This document shows positions 36,892 to 48,375 of a DNA stretch of 64,000 nucleotides, in pieces. The number at the start of each line of letters is the position of its first letter. Within the stretch, counting starts at the first letter, position 1. Below the pieces are notes generated by a model. That model saw nothing but the letters and a program-made list of their open reading frames with translations, had not been told where the DNA came from and ran no database searches. Source of the stretch: Eukaryota sp. TZLM1-RC (Eukaryota > Metamonada: BaSk clade); contig JAUPSS010000004.1 in assembly GCA_040285825.1 (NCBI GenBank), forward strand, positions 5,711,658 through 5,775,657, written 5' to 3'. The position numbers and the translations under genes are program-made.

Positions 36892-37549
36892 AATTTGATA
36901 ATAGCGCTGTTGAACAATTTCAGCAATTGTTCTCAATGAATCAATTGGACCAATTAATGATATGTCATCCATATAAGCAGTTATATGAACATCTGGAAAT
37001 TCTTGTTTTAATTCACACAACAAAGGATGGATAGCAAGGCAGAAAAAGAAAGGACCTAATGGATCACCTTGTTTGACACCAGATGATGATATTAGATTGA
37101 ATTCCTCATAAACAAGAGTCGACTGTGAGCCATAAAAATTGTAAAAGAACGACTCAGCTTCTGGAAAATGAGTTTGAAGCAAGGGCAAGATGGACGACCT
37201 CTTCACTGCATTGAAAGCGTTTTTAAAATCTAAATTAAAAATATAATTCGAAGTATTTGAATTAAAAAAAACATCAGAAGAGAGTGCTGCAAAAGATGCA
37301 CCATCAACTGTTTTAATTCCAAATTGGAAAGGACTAAAAAAATCTTTAGCTTTTTTACCAATCCTGCCAAACACAGCTGAAGCAAGAATACGAGACAAAG
37401 ATTCACCAATTGCAATAGGCCTTATTTTTGATTCATTCTTTTTTAAAGCAATTAAGCGTGAACTTGTCATTTCAGATGGAAGCTACAAAAATTGTCAAAG
37501 ATTTTTGAAAGCTTGGATTTTGATGTTAGACTTGGCTTGGCCAAGAAAA

Positions 37550-38507
37550 TTTTTTTAAATAACTTTTAATTTTTTTTAATATATTTATTTATTTATTTTC
37601 TACGAAGAATCAAATAGAACAAACTAAAACACATAAGAAACTAAATTCTCCACGCCAACTCTTGATGAATCCTTATAAAGTTTAGACATCATTAAACTCA
37701 AGTACTTGGGAACACTTCTGTACAAAGCGAAAATGATACGATTTTTCCATAAATTCTCTGCAAAATTCTTACCACTTGAACGACATAAATTACCAAAATC
37801 ATTGATGAAATTCAAGGCGGATTGTCCAATGTTGCCAAAAATCGAAAAGGCAAAAGGAACAAACGAAAACTTCGAATAAAGGTTCTTATTTAAATCATTT
37901 AATATCTCAGTATATTTATCTCTCTTACGATCTTCAGCCTTGTTCAAATGACCATTAGTACTAAGTAAAACATCATCGCGATAAACCAAAGCAAAGGGAT
38001 CAACTGTAGTGAAATCAACAACAACTTGAGAGGAATCCACAAAAGGAGCAATTAAATCACCTCGACGTGAATTAAAAAGATTATCATCACTATAATGCTT
38101 CAACAAAGGTTCTACTTTGCAACTAAAATTGTAACACTTGAACATCTCATATGTCACATCACGAACGGCATTATGAAGAACTGACCTATATTGGAGAAAT
38201 TTCTTACAGCTCACAATATGACGAAAATTGGCAGTAGGTTTTTTGTTACAAATACAATAAGAATTGTCCAAAAGACCACTTGGATACATCCCTAATCTCA
38301 ACCGCATGTTTTGTTTCCAAGCTTCATTTGTTAAGTGAAGACCAAATGGCCTTGGTTGCTGAGATATTAAACTAGTACAGTTCTGAATGTCTGATAAAAA
38401 GGCAGCAAAGACGGGATTATTAATCTTAGTCACACTAAGTCGTTTAGAAAAATCCAGGTCTTAACTTTTAATTTATTATTAAACTACAGTCTAAAAGTCA
38501 ATATCTT
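37550..38507 (-). mobile_element. Family B 3'-end fragment inside A8, itself split by G
   Basis: About 55 bp of B 3' end on minus (last codons, stop, 3' UTR, A tail) in two pieces, 37550-37559 and 38462-38507, inserted in A8 with TSD CAAGAAAA at 37542-37549 and 38508-38515. Element G has inserted into its 3' UTR. Confidence 0.82.
37573..38461 (-). mobile_element. Family G LINE fragment (intact C-terminal frame)
   Basis: Innermost element of a four-level nest. TSD TAACTTTTAATTT at 37560-37572 and 38462-38474. The frame 37624-38433 (269 codons) is open. It begins just after a truncated FSKRLSVTKINNPVF segment and has the knuckle CICNKKPTANFRHIVSC, a HNAVRDV block, EPLL and the RLE core RRGDLIAPFVDSSQVVVD (D-X13-D). 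The 3' UTR has AATAAATAAATA and a short A tail. It is the only family G copy here and the most divergent RLE among these elements. Confidence 0.88.
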
Positions 38508-39395
38508 CAAGAAAAAGAATCCCGCTTTTGCAAATCTTTTACAAGATATGTGTGACAGTACTTCTTCTGCCTTAGTAACAACAATTCCACAAGTTTATGG
38601 TACTCTCTTATCCGATTCTGCTTGGACTCTGAATATGAGATTTCGTTCCTTTATCTGGCCTGATAATTTACCTCATAATTTAATTTGTAAATGTTCTCGA
38701 GAAATTACAACTACTCATTTGTTAAATTGTAAACATTTTATTACTTTTAGAAGCAAGGTTCATGATGCTGTAAGAGACCAGTTATATTGTATGTGTAAAT
38801 CTCATAGAATTGAATCCTTCTTGGAACCTCTGTTGTCAAATCTGTTTGATGCTGAAAATGATTTTCATATGAATAATAGAGGTGATGTCATATTACCTGG
38901 ATTAGATGGAAGCTTCATTTTATTGGATGTAATGTCTGTTGATCCTTGTAATGCCTCAAATGAAAGGCTTGTTAATTCTGAAATTCATAATCCCCTTTCA
39001 AATGCTGAAAATTTTAAATTCAAAAAATACAATGAACCTTTGTCCAAATTGGCCAGTCTACAGCATGCAAAATACAATTTGTATCCATTTGTATTTTCCC
39101 TTTTTGGTTCACTTGCACCAACTGCTTTACGTTTTTGGATGATTTTGAAATGATTGTAAAGAGAAGAACTGGCAGAAATTTCAACAGATTGTTTTGGCAA
39201 AATAGAATTGTGTTTTCTATTTTTAAGGGGATGTTGAAGATGGTTTCTGATGCTTTGCTTTCTCTTGGATCTCACTATGAGAGAGTTGCATCTAGTGTTT
39301 TTGTTTTGGGAGAGATGGATTTCTTAGATGTTGATTTATAGGTTTAGAATAAAATTAAATTTTAAAAAAAAATTTCAGATGGAAGCTTGATTTTT

Positions 39396-39508
39396 TTTTT
39401 AAAAAACTGGAATATTTATTGAGATAAAAATAACCATCTAGAATTCAATATCCTCCAAACAAGCGTCACTATTACTGAACCTACTCACAGCATTACGTTC
39501 ATATTCAT
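39396..39508 (-). mobile_element. 113-bp family F 3'-end fragment in E1
   Basis: Minus-strand F 3' end (AVSRFSNSDACLEDIEF, stop, 3' UTR with AATAAA, A tail), TSD AGCTTGATTTTT at 39384-39395 and 39509-39520. Nearly identical to the matching part of F1. Confidence 0.88.
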
Positions 39509-39645
39509 AGCTTGATTTTTAATGTTAAAATTTTGTTGAAAAAGAAAACCAAATCATCAATGCATTCAGGACATTGGTTTATCGTGGATTTTAACATGTC
39601 AAAAGTGATCATTGATGGACCAGGCGCTTTTCCAGATGGTAAGTG

Positions 39646-40825
39646 ATTGTTAAAATTCATTAAATGAAGTTTTCATTCATTAAATCTTTGAGTTCTCCGA
39701 AAGATTTGCAGATTGGGAAGATTTATTGATGACAACGCAAAGTTCCACTGTTTTTGCATTAAATGAAGAAATTTCAAGAATTGATGTAGAAAAATGGGGT
39801 CGATGTTTTCCCCAATCATTCAATGGCAATATTCCAGAAAAAAATGTTTTAAATTTGAAGTACACTCTTCGAACATTACAGAAAAGATTGACTGGAATGT
39901 ATGAAAAAGATCTTTATAATAATATTTGCAGCTCGGCTGTTTTAAATCAAGATCTTCACTCATTGTTATTGGAAAAGGGTGTTTGTGAAAACAAGGTGTC
40001 AGATTCTTCACTTTTTGTAACCATTGTACCACGAAGATTTGGATTGTGTGCTACTAATGAAGCATTTGTAACAAAAATGAGATTATATTTGAACATCCCC
40101 ATTAACCAATTATTATCAAAAGAAAAATGTATTTGTTCGAATTCACCTCAACTCACTTTGCGCCATGCTCTGAATTGCTCTAAATTGATAACTTATCGTT
40201 CTTCATTACATGATGCTGTTAGAGACACTGTTTTCAATATGGCACAAACTGCAAGGATATCGTGTATCAAAGAGCCCCTGCTGAAAGAAACACTTTCTCT
40301 GAATAATTTTGGTTCTGATGATAGAGGTGATGTATACTGTGATTGGATTGATAATTCTGAAGCTATTGTTGACTTTGTCTCATGTAATGTTGCAAACGAT
40401 ACTTTGGTTCACAGAAGAAAACTTAATCCTGTGGCTGCTCTGAATTTTAAAGCAAAAGAAAAACATAGAAAATATGATAAAGAAATTGAAGATGCAAATA
40501 TCGATAGAAATACACAGCTGGTTTTTATTGCTTTTCCATTTTCGATAAATGGAAGATTATCAGTTGAAGCAGAAACTTTTTTGGATGACTTCCAAAAAAT
40601 GGTGAAAGAAAAAACAATGAAAAGATTTGATATTTTTTTATGGCGTTCACGGATTCAATTTGCCATTGTTAATAGATTACCGCGGTTTTTCAATCGAATT
40701 AGAGAAGCTTTAGCTAGACAGCAAGCAAATCAAGATTTTGTAGAGGAAATCTTGGTTTAATGATAGTCGTCCCATTAGTTATGATTTAATTTAATCAAGT
40801 GTGCAAATTCAATAAATTATATTTT
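39646..40825 (+). mobile_element. Family C LINE fragment C4 in E1
   Basis: Plus-strand 5'-truncated C element, TSD AGATGGTAAGTG at 39634-39645 and 40826-40837. Family C sequence begins at about 39684 and has a 344-codon open frame (39726-40760) from the thumb through CICSNSPQLTLRHALNC and RGDVYCDWIDNSEAIVD to EEILV. The first 38 bp (39646-39683) do not match C1 and hold ATTCATTAAAT twice. The tail is AATAAATTATATTTT, not poly(A). Confidence 0.87.
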
Positions 40826-40855
40826 AGATGGTAAGTGGTTAATCAATTTAATTAG

Positions 40856-42891
40856 AATCAAAACCATAGATGGAGCTTCAGTTGCAGCTTTGACATCTGA
40901 TTTGTTTTTCAATTGTCACGAAAATAGTTGCATTTTTAATCTTGATTTCAAAAATGCTTTCAATTCAGTGAAAAGAGATTCAATTTGGAAAGAAATCAAA
41001 TCAAATTTTCCTGAACTCGAAACCTTTTTTTATAGGTTTTATGGTAATTCATCTGATTTAATTTTTAATTCTTTTAATCTGGATTCTTTATCAGGAGTTA
41101 AACAAGGAGACCCTTTAGGTCCTTTCTTTTTTTGTCTTGCAATTCACCCAATTTTGAAAAAATTAAAAGAAGAAAATTCTGACCTTCAAGTGGTAGCTTA
41201 CATGGATGACATTTCTTGTATTGGTCCAGAAAGTACAATTAATAGGGTTGCTAATGAAGCTGCTACATTATACCAATCCATAGGTCTTGAGTTGAATGTT
41301 CAAAAATGTTTTAGTATTTCTAGGAAAAATGTTAAGTTAATAATTAATTCCCTTGAAGTTCCATATATTGATTATACTTCAACTAGTTTCTGCTTTCTTG
41401 GTTGCTATTTAGGTTCCGCCGAAAAAACACTTGATAGCCTTGAAAATTATTTAAATTCAATTAAAAAAGAGCTAGAAGTCATAAAGACTCTTGAATTGGA
41501 AAAACATCTTAAGTTTTTTCTTTTGAAAATTTGTTATGCTGGAAAAATTACTCATTTACTGAGATCATTACCTCCATCCCTAACTTACAATTTTTGTAGA
41601 CAATTTAACAAAATACGTACCCAGTTTTTGGCTTATTTAATGTCTGTTGATCCATCAATTTTGAAAAATCATATTTTTTCTGATGTTCAACTTGGCGGTG
41701 TTGGATTCAATTCATCAAAATATTTGACCAAAGCTGCATTTATTGGTGGTGGAAAAAATTTTGTATTTGAATTCTCCAGAAGATATCCTTTTGCCGAAAA
41801 TCTTCTTGAAACTACAAATAGCCTATTCCTCGATAACTTAAGAGAAGAAATTTCCAGTTTATCTCCAGACTTATGGCAATCATGTTTCCCCATATCTATT
41901 CAAGACATTCCAGACAGAAGTTTGTATTCTCTAAAATTTGCGTTGAAAAAGCTCCAACGACATCTTTTGAAAAATTTGAAAGCAAGGATTTTATTGTTCG
42001 ACTTAGCACGGCTAAGAAAGAAAATCCTGTTTTTGCAAATTTTTGATTGATTGAAGGACAGTTCATCTGCAGTTTTGATAAATCAAATTCCCCAGATTTA
42101 TGGTCTATTTTTGAATGACGACCAATGGACCACTGCTATGAGAATGCGTTGTTATTTATGGCCTTGTAATTTGCCCAATGATTTGTTTTTGCAAATGTGG
42201 AGCTGGTTTGACATTATCACATTTATTTAATTGTAATAGATTTATTTCCTATCGTTCTACGTTGCATGATGCAGTCAGAGATCAAATCCATGCAATGTGT
42301 AATTCCTATCATATTGAATCTTTTGTAGAACCTTTGTTGAGGTCTCTTGATATAAATGAAAGCGTAAGAGATTCAGAATATGGAAAACGACGTGCTGATG
42401 TTGTTGTGCCCTCGTTTGATGATGTCATGAATGTTGTTGATGTCGTAACAGTGGATGTTTGCAAGAAAAATGCCTTGAAAAATGCTCAATCCGAAGTATC
42501 CCCCCTTGATGACTCCGAATTGTACAAATGGAAAAAGTATGCAAATCCTTTAAAAGAATTGAAACATGTTCGCCATGTAGATTACCAAATTTGCCCATTT
42601 GCTATATCGTTGTATGGTCGTCTTGGAAAAACTGCTATGAATTTTATTGATGATTTTGAAAATCTTGTGAAAAGAAGAATGAATAAGCGTTTTGATCGTC
42701 GCTTGTGGCTAAATCGTATTGTTTTTACTATTTTCAAATCAATTCCTAAAATGATTTCGAAAGCTTTGATGTCTGTCAGTGCACATTACGAAGAAATTGC
42801 TGTTGTGAGGTTTGATGGTGTGGAAGCTTGTTTTGAAGATATTGACTTTTAGACTGTAGTTTAATAATAAATTAAAAGTTATTTAAAAAAA
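40856..42891 (+). mobile_element. Family B LINE fragment B6 in E1
   Basis: Plus strand, 5'-truncated in the RT segment IKTIDGASVAA. TSD AATTTAATTAG at 40845-40855 and 42892-42902, merging with the A tail. The frame 40890-42050 is open through RT palm (GVKQGDPLGP, AYMDD) and thumb; base losses near 41971 and 42040 and a T gain near 42185 break it. The frame 42178-42852 has the RLE core RRADVVVPSFDDV and ends FEDIDF. Confidence 0.9.
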
Positions 42892-43466
42892 AATTTAATT
42901 AGTTCATCATTAGTTACGGGATTTTGCTCCCAATAACTTACATTATTGGGTTTAGGGCACTTAAAATTTTCAACAGGATGGAGACTCTTTAGTTGAGCAA
43001 TAGTATTTTCATTACATTCTGCAAGTTCAGATGAAAACAAGCATTGCTTAGCGGAACCATAGCGTCCCTTTAAAGCTAATTTTCGAACAATTTTTTCTTT
43101 CTTCATTACTGAAGGACGAAATTTTGATTTCGATGACAATAATTTTTTATCTTTAAGCAAAAAAATTTCCATAGCGGTGTTACATCCCATATGCCTTTTT
43201 TTAAATTGGTAGTAAATTTTCGAAAACTAATCGAAAAGGGGATGCAAGAAAGAGGACTTACCTGTGATGGAACACGTATTGGAGGCCTCAAGGAATCAAC
43301 AGCTTTACATGATTCGCGAAAACGTAATGGTCGGCCAGAAGAATTAATGCCCAAATTTTTGGTACAAAATATACACTTATTATTCGGAGAATCAATGGAT
43401 GAATTTACAGGTACTATTGCTGGTATAATCCCCTTTCAAATGCTGAAAATTTTAAATTCAAAAAAT

Positions 43467-43572
43467 TTTTTTTAAAATTGAATTTTATTCTAAACCTATA
43501 AATCAACATCTAAAAAATCCATCTCTCCCAAAACAAAAACACTAGATGCAACTCTCTCATAGTGAGATCAAA
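43467..43572 (-). mobile_element. 106-bp family A 3'-end fragment, antisense inside A9
   Basis: A minus-strand A 3' end (last codons GSHYERVASSVFVLGEMDFL, stop, 3' UTR, A tail) inserted in the plus-strand A9. TSD AAATTCAAAAAAT at 43454-43466 and 43573-43585. A family member inserted in its own kind. Confidence 0.88.
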
Positions 43573-43766
43573 AAATTCAAAAAATACAATGAACCTTTGT
43601 CCAAATTGGCCAGTCTACAGCATGCAAAATACAATTTGTATCCATTTGTATTTTCCCTTTTTGGTTCACTTGCACCAACTGCTTTACGTTTTTTGGATGA
43701 TTTTGAAATGATTGTAAAGAGAAGAACTGGCAGAAATTTCAACAGATTGTTTTGGCAAAATAGAAT

Positions 43767-45904
43767 GGCCCAATTGCCATTGGTGAAGCCATTTATCGCC
43801 TGATGTCTTCAGTAATTTTTAATTGAGTTTCAACAAAAGCTAAAGAATACTTTTCTCCATTCCAATATGGAATCAAAACCATAGATGGAGCTTCAGTTGC
43901 AGCTTTGACATCTGATTTGTTTTTCAATTGTCACGAAAATAGTTGCATTTTTAATCTTGATTTCAAAAATGCTTTCAATTCAGTGAAAAGAGATTCAATT
44001 TGGAAAGAAATCAAATCAAATTTTCCTGAACTCGAAACCTTTTTTTATAGGTTTTATGGTAATTCATCTGATTTAATTTTTAATTCTTTTAATCTTGATT
44101 CTTTATCAGGAGTTAAACAAGGACCCTTTAGGTCCTTTCTTTTTTTGTCTTGCAATTCACCCAATTTTGAAAAAATTAAAAGAAGAAAATTCCGACCTTC
44201 AAGTGGTAGCCTACATGGATGACATTTCTTGTATTGGTCCAGAAAGTACAATTAATAGGGTTGCTAATGAAGCTGCTACATTATACCAATCCATAGGTCT
44301 TGAGTTGAATGTTCAAAAATGTTTTTGTATTTCTAGGAAAAATGTTAAGTTAATAATTAATTCCCTTGAAGTTCCATATATTGATTATACTTCAACTAGT
44401 TTCTGCTTTCTTGGTTGCTATTTAGGTTCCGCCGAAAAAACACTTGATAGCCTTGAAAATTATTTAAATTCAATTAAAAAAGAGCTAGAAGTCATAAAGA
44501 CTCTTGAATTGGAAAAACATCTTAAGTTTTTTCTTTTGAAAATTTGTTATGCTGGAAAAATTACTCATTTACTGAGATCATTACCTCCATCCCTAACTTA
44601 CAATTTTTGTAGACAATTTAACAAAATACGTACCCAATTTTTGGCTTATTTAATGTCTGTTGATCCATCAATTTTGAAAAATCATATTTTTTCTGATGTT
44701 TAACTTGGCGGTGTTGGATTCAATTCATCAAAATATTTGACCAAAGCTGCATTTATTGGTGGTGGAAAAAATTTTGTATTTGAATTCTCCAGAAGATATC
44801 CTTTTGCCGAAAATCTTCTTGAAACTACAAATAGCCTATTCCTCGATAACTTAAGAGAAGAAATTTCCAGTTTATCTCCAGACTTATGGCAATCATGTTT
44901 CCCCATATCTATTCAAGACATTCCAGACAGAAGTTTGTATTCTCTAAAATTTGCGTTGAAAAAGCTCCAACGACATCTTTTGAAAAAATTTGAAAGCAAG
45001 GATTTTATTGTTCGACTTAGCACGGCTAAGAAAGAAAATCCTGTTTTGCAAATTTTTGATTGATTGAAGGACAGTTCTTCTGCAGTTTTGATAAATCAAA
45101 TTCCCCAGATTTATGGTCTATTTTTGAATGACGACCAATGGACCACTGCTATGAGAATGCGTTGTTATTTATGGCCTTGTAATTTGCCCAATGATTTGTT
45201 TTTGCAAATGTGGAGCTGGTTTGACATTATCACATTTATTTAATTGTAATAGATTTATTTCCTATCGTTCTACGTTGCATGATGCAGTCAGAGATCAAAT
45301 CCATGCAATGTGTAATTCCTATCATATTGAATCTTTTGTAGAACCTTTGTTGAGGTCTCTTGATATAAATGAAAGCGTAAGAGATTCAGAATATGGAAAA
45401 CGACGTGCTGATGTTGTTGTGCCCTCGTTTGATGATGTCATGAATGTTGTTGATGTCGTAACAGTGGATGTTTGCAAGAAAAATGCCTTGAAAAATGCTC
45501 AATCCGAAGTATCCCCCCTCGATGACTCCGAATTGTACAAACGGAAAAAGTATGCAAATCCTTTAAAAGAATTGAAACATGTTCGCCATGTAGATTACCA
45601 AATTTGCCCATTTGCTATATCGTTGTATGGTCGTCTTGGAAAAACTGCTATGAATTTTATTGATGATTTTGAAAATCTTGTGAAAAGAAGAATGAATAAG
45701 CGTTTTGATCGTCGCTTGTGGCTAAATCGTATTGTTTTTACTATTTTCAAATCAATTCCTAAAATGATTTCGAAAGCTTTGATGTCTGTCAGTGCACATT
45801 ACGAAGAAATTGCTGTTGTGAGGTTTGATGGTGTGGAAGCTTGTTTTGAAGATATTGACTTTTTAGACTGTAGTTTAATAATAAATTAAAATTTTTCAAA
45901 AAAA
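43767..45904 (+). mobile_element. Family B LINE fragment B7 inside A9
   Basis: Plus strand, 5'-truncated at the RT segment PIAIGEAIYRL; TSD AATAGAAT at 43759-43766 and 45905-45912. Damage: a TGA near 43824, a 2-bp GA loss at about 44121 in GVKQGDP (shared with B8), a TAA at 44700-44702 in the thumb, losses near 45048 and 45057, and a T gain near 45199. The last frame (45191-45889) has the RLE core, and an extra T in the final FEDIDF region removes the normal stop. Confidence 0.88.
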
Positions 45905-46623
45905 AATAGAATTGTGTTTTCTATTTTTAAGGGGATGTTGAAGATGGTTTCTGATGCTTTGCTTTCTCTTGGATCTCACTATGAGAGAGTTGCATCTAGT
46001 GTTTTTGTTTTGGGAGAGATGGATTTTTTAGATGTTGATTTATAGGTTTAATAATATGTAGTTTAATAATAAATTAAAATTTTTCAAAAAAAATTTGCTG
46101 GTATTTCTTGATCAGCATTATCATCACTTATGGGTAACGAAGAGAGTGATTATTTCAAATCAGCAGATGCAGCACGAGCTTTGAATTGTTCTTGTTTTAC
46201 TTGGGGACATGTTTTAACGTTATGTCCCGGTTGACGACATTTACCACAACTCTGAGAATGAACTTTTCCAGTTTTTAATGGTAATGGTTTCATTTTTTCA
46301 GTTATTTCTATTTTGTCAATTGGTGAGTTAAAAGTAGAAATAGATTTTTGACTTTTTCCAATTTTAGCTGGAGAAAACAAATTTCGAGAAACGGAGTTGT
46401 TGATAGAACGTGCAACAGAACGTAAGGAACGTAATTGTGGTTTTTGTGTGTTTTTTCTGGTACAATGATCAGTTTTTGAATTGAAATTTTTTTGAGATGA
46501 ATTTCGAGCATAGCTTGTATTGTGGGGAGAGTGGAGAAGTGAAGAAGATGAGCTTGGTCTGACTGGTAGAATCTTTACTCGGGCGTTCCAATCAGTATCA
46601 GAGTCACTATCAGCCAATGGCAT

Positions 46624-46709
46624 CGTTCTGACAGAGAAACAGTACGACTTTGACGCCGTGACAGAAAGTGAAATATGAGAGGGTTGACTAAGGGAGGGAG
46701 AAAAAAAAT
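46624..46709 (-). promoter_or_regulatory. 5' leader of E1
   Basis: On minus this begins with a T run and CTCCCTCCCTTAGTCAACC and runs to the ATG at 46621-46623. It is nearly identical to the leaders of B5 and B8. It marks the true 5' end of E1 against the truncated B9 copy at 46710. Confidence 0.6.
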
Positions 46710-48375
46710 TCTTCTTTTCACAAGATTTTCAAAATCATCAATAAAATTCATAGCAGTTTTTCCAAGACGACCATACAACGATATAGCAAATGGGCAAATT
46801 TGGTAATCTACATGGCGAACATGTTTCAATTCTTTTAAAGGATTTGCATACTTTTTCCTTTTGTACAATTCGGAGTCATCAAGGGGGGATACTTCGGATT
46901 GAGCATTTTTCAAGGCATTTTTCTTGCAAACATCCACTGTTACGACATCAACAACATTCATGACATCATCAAACGAGGGCACAACAACATCAGCAAGTCG
47001 TTTTCCATATTCTGAATCTCTTACGCTTTCATTTATATCAAGAGACCTCAACAAAGGTTCTACAAAAGATTCAATATGATAGGAATTACACATTGCATGG
47101 ATTTGATCTCTGACTGCATCATGCAACGTAGAACGATAGGAAATAAATCTATTACAATTAAATAAATGTGATAATGTCAAACCAGCTCCACATTTGCAAA
47201 ACAAATCATTGGGCAAATTACAAGGCCATAAATAACAACGCATTCTCATAGCAGTGGTCCATTGGTCGTCATTCAAAAATAGGCCATAAATCTGGGGAAT
47301 TTGATTTATCAAAACTGCAGATGAACTGTCCTTCAAATCAATCAAAAAATTTGCAAAAGCAGGATTTTCTTTCTTAGCCGTGCTAAGTCGAACAATAAAA
47401 TCCTTGCTTTCAAATTTTTTCAAAAGATGTCGTTGGAGCTTTTTCAACGCAAATTTTAATGAATACCAACTTCTGTCTGGAATTTCTTGAATGGATATGG
47501 GGAAACATGATTGCCATAAGTCGGGAGATAAACTGGATATTTCTTCTCTTAAGTTATCGAGGAATAAGCTATTTGTAGTTTCAAGAAGATTTTCGGCAAA
47601 AGGATATCTTCTAGAGAATTCAAATACAAAATTTTTTCCACCACCAATAAATGCAGCTTTGGTCAAATATTTTGATGAATTGAATCCAACACCGCCAAGT
47701 TGAACATCAGAAAAAATATGATTTTTCAAAATTGATGGATCAACAGACATTAAATAAGCCAAAAATTGGGTACGGATTTTGTTAAATTGTCTACAAAAAT
47801 TGTAAGTTAGGGATGGAGGTAATGATCGCAGTAAATGAGTAATTTTTCCAGCATAACAAATTTTCAAAAGAAAAAACTTAAGATGTTTTTCCAATTCAAG
47901 AGTCTTTATAACTTCTAGCTCTTTTTTAATTGAATTTAAATAGTTTTCAAGGCTATGAAGTGTCTTATCGGCGGAACCTAAATAGCAACCAAGAAAGCAG
48001 AAACTAGTTGAAGTATAATCAATATATGGAACTTCAAGGGAATTAATTATTAACTTAACATTTTTCCTAGAAATACAAAAACATTTGATTGGTATAATGT
48101 AGCAGCTTCATTAGCAACCCTATTAATTGTACTTTCTGGACCAATACAAGAAATGTCATCCATATAGGCTACCACTTGAAGGTCAGAATTTTCTTCTTTT
48201 AATTTTTTCAAAATTGGGTGAATCGCAAGACAAAAAAAGAAAGGACCTAAAGGGTCTCCTTGTTTAACTCCTGATAACGAATCAAGATTAAAGGAATTAA
48301 AAATTAAATCAGATGATTTACCATAAAACCTATAAAAAAAGGTTTCGAGTACAGGGAAATTTGATTTGAGTTCTT
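46710..48375 (-). mobile_element. Family B LINE fragment B9
   Basis: Minus-strand B copy. It is cut on its 3' side at NLVKRR by the 5' end of E1 and ends on its 5' side in the RT (FPVLETFFYRFYG). It holds GVKQGDPLGP (with an altered preceding segment), AYMDD (about 48155), thumb GGVGFNSS, knuckle CKCGAGLTLSHLFNC and RLE core, here RLADVVVPSFDDV with Arg changed to Leu. A deletion of about 20 bp near 48088 breaks the RT. The long frame 46575-47894 continues past the junction into E1 leader sequence by chance. The missing 3' part was not found on the other side of E1. Confidence 0.83.

Larger units (their letters stand above)
37485..39371 (+). mobile_element. Family A LINE fragment A8 in E1, hosting a B fragment and G
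   Basis: Plus-strand A 3' end in blocks 37485-37549 and 38516-39371. The TSD is 16 bp, ATTTCAGATGGAAGCT, at 37469-37484 and 39372-39387. The frame from 38548 covers CKCSREITTTHLLNC and RGDVILPGLDGSF; a T loss near 39135 breaks it before the C-terminal segment (39135-39341). Internal insertions lie between 37550 and 38507. Confidence 0.9.
43427..46094 (+). mobile_element. Family A LINE A9 in E1 with a family B 3' tail
   Basis: Plus-strand A 3' end, TSD TTGCTGGTAT at 43417-43426 and 46095-46104. The blocks are 43427-43466, 43586-43766 and 45913-46094; a 106-bp antisense A piece and B7 lie inside. Coding runs from SNAENFKFKKYNEP to EMDFLDVDL. After the stop (about 46043) the family A 3' UTR is replaced within a few bases by the family B 3' end GTAGTTTAATAATAAATT and its A tail. 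Confidence 0.85.
34425..46623 (-). pseudogene. Family E pol, fragmented (E1)
   Basis: Starts MPLADSDSDTDW at 46623, nearly the family A start. Then come the knuckle CGKCRQPGHNVKTC (CX2CX4HX4C, about 46200-46250), a zinc ribbon piece, the segment VDSLRPPIRVPSQ, GRYGSAKQCLFSSELAE, and the RT with LPSGKAPGPS, LKKNESKIRPIA, NLDFKNAFNA, GVKQGDPLGP, AYMDD (about 36970). The thumb, knuckle CRCGQLINLNHLFNC and RLE core RRADLITTGSDVVIKVVD (34416-34994) follow. A stop (TAA) follows ASADLK near 46150, another lies before LNDHQW near 35028, and several frames are broken. It cannot encode a whole protein. Confidence 0.82.
34425..46709 (-). mobile_element. Family E LINE E1, near full length, spread over 12.3 kb
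   Basis: One minus-strand element read from its 5' leader (46624-46709) down to a truncated C-terminus at 34425. Its own blocks, 5' to 3', are 46709-46105, 43426-42903, 40855-40838, 39645-39521, 39395-39388, 37484-36902, 36871-36793, 35969-35720 and 35538-34425. Removing the intervening insertions with one TSD copy each joins coding sequence across the gaps: for example VTNDELIK to LINHLPSG across B6, then to GKAPGPS across C4. About 3.2 kb of E sequence remains. The C-terminal residues after WYNRIV are missing. Confidence 0.85.

Noticed and set aside
46575-47894. 439-residue frame as one protein
   Set aside because: It is B9 pol running by chance through the junction into the E1 leader.
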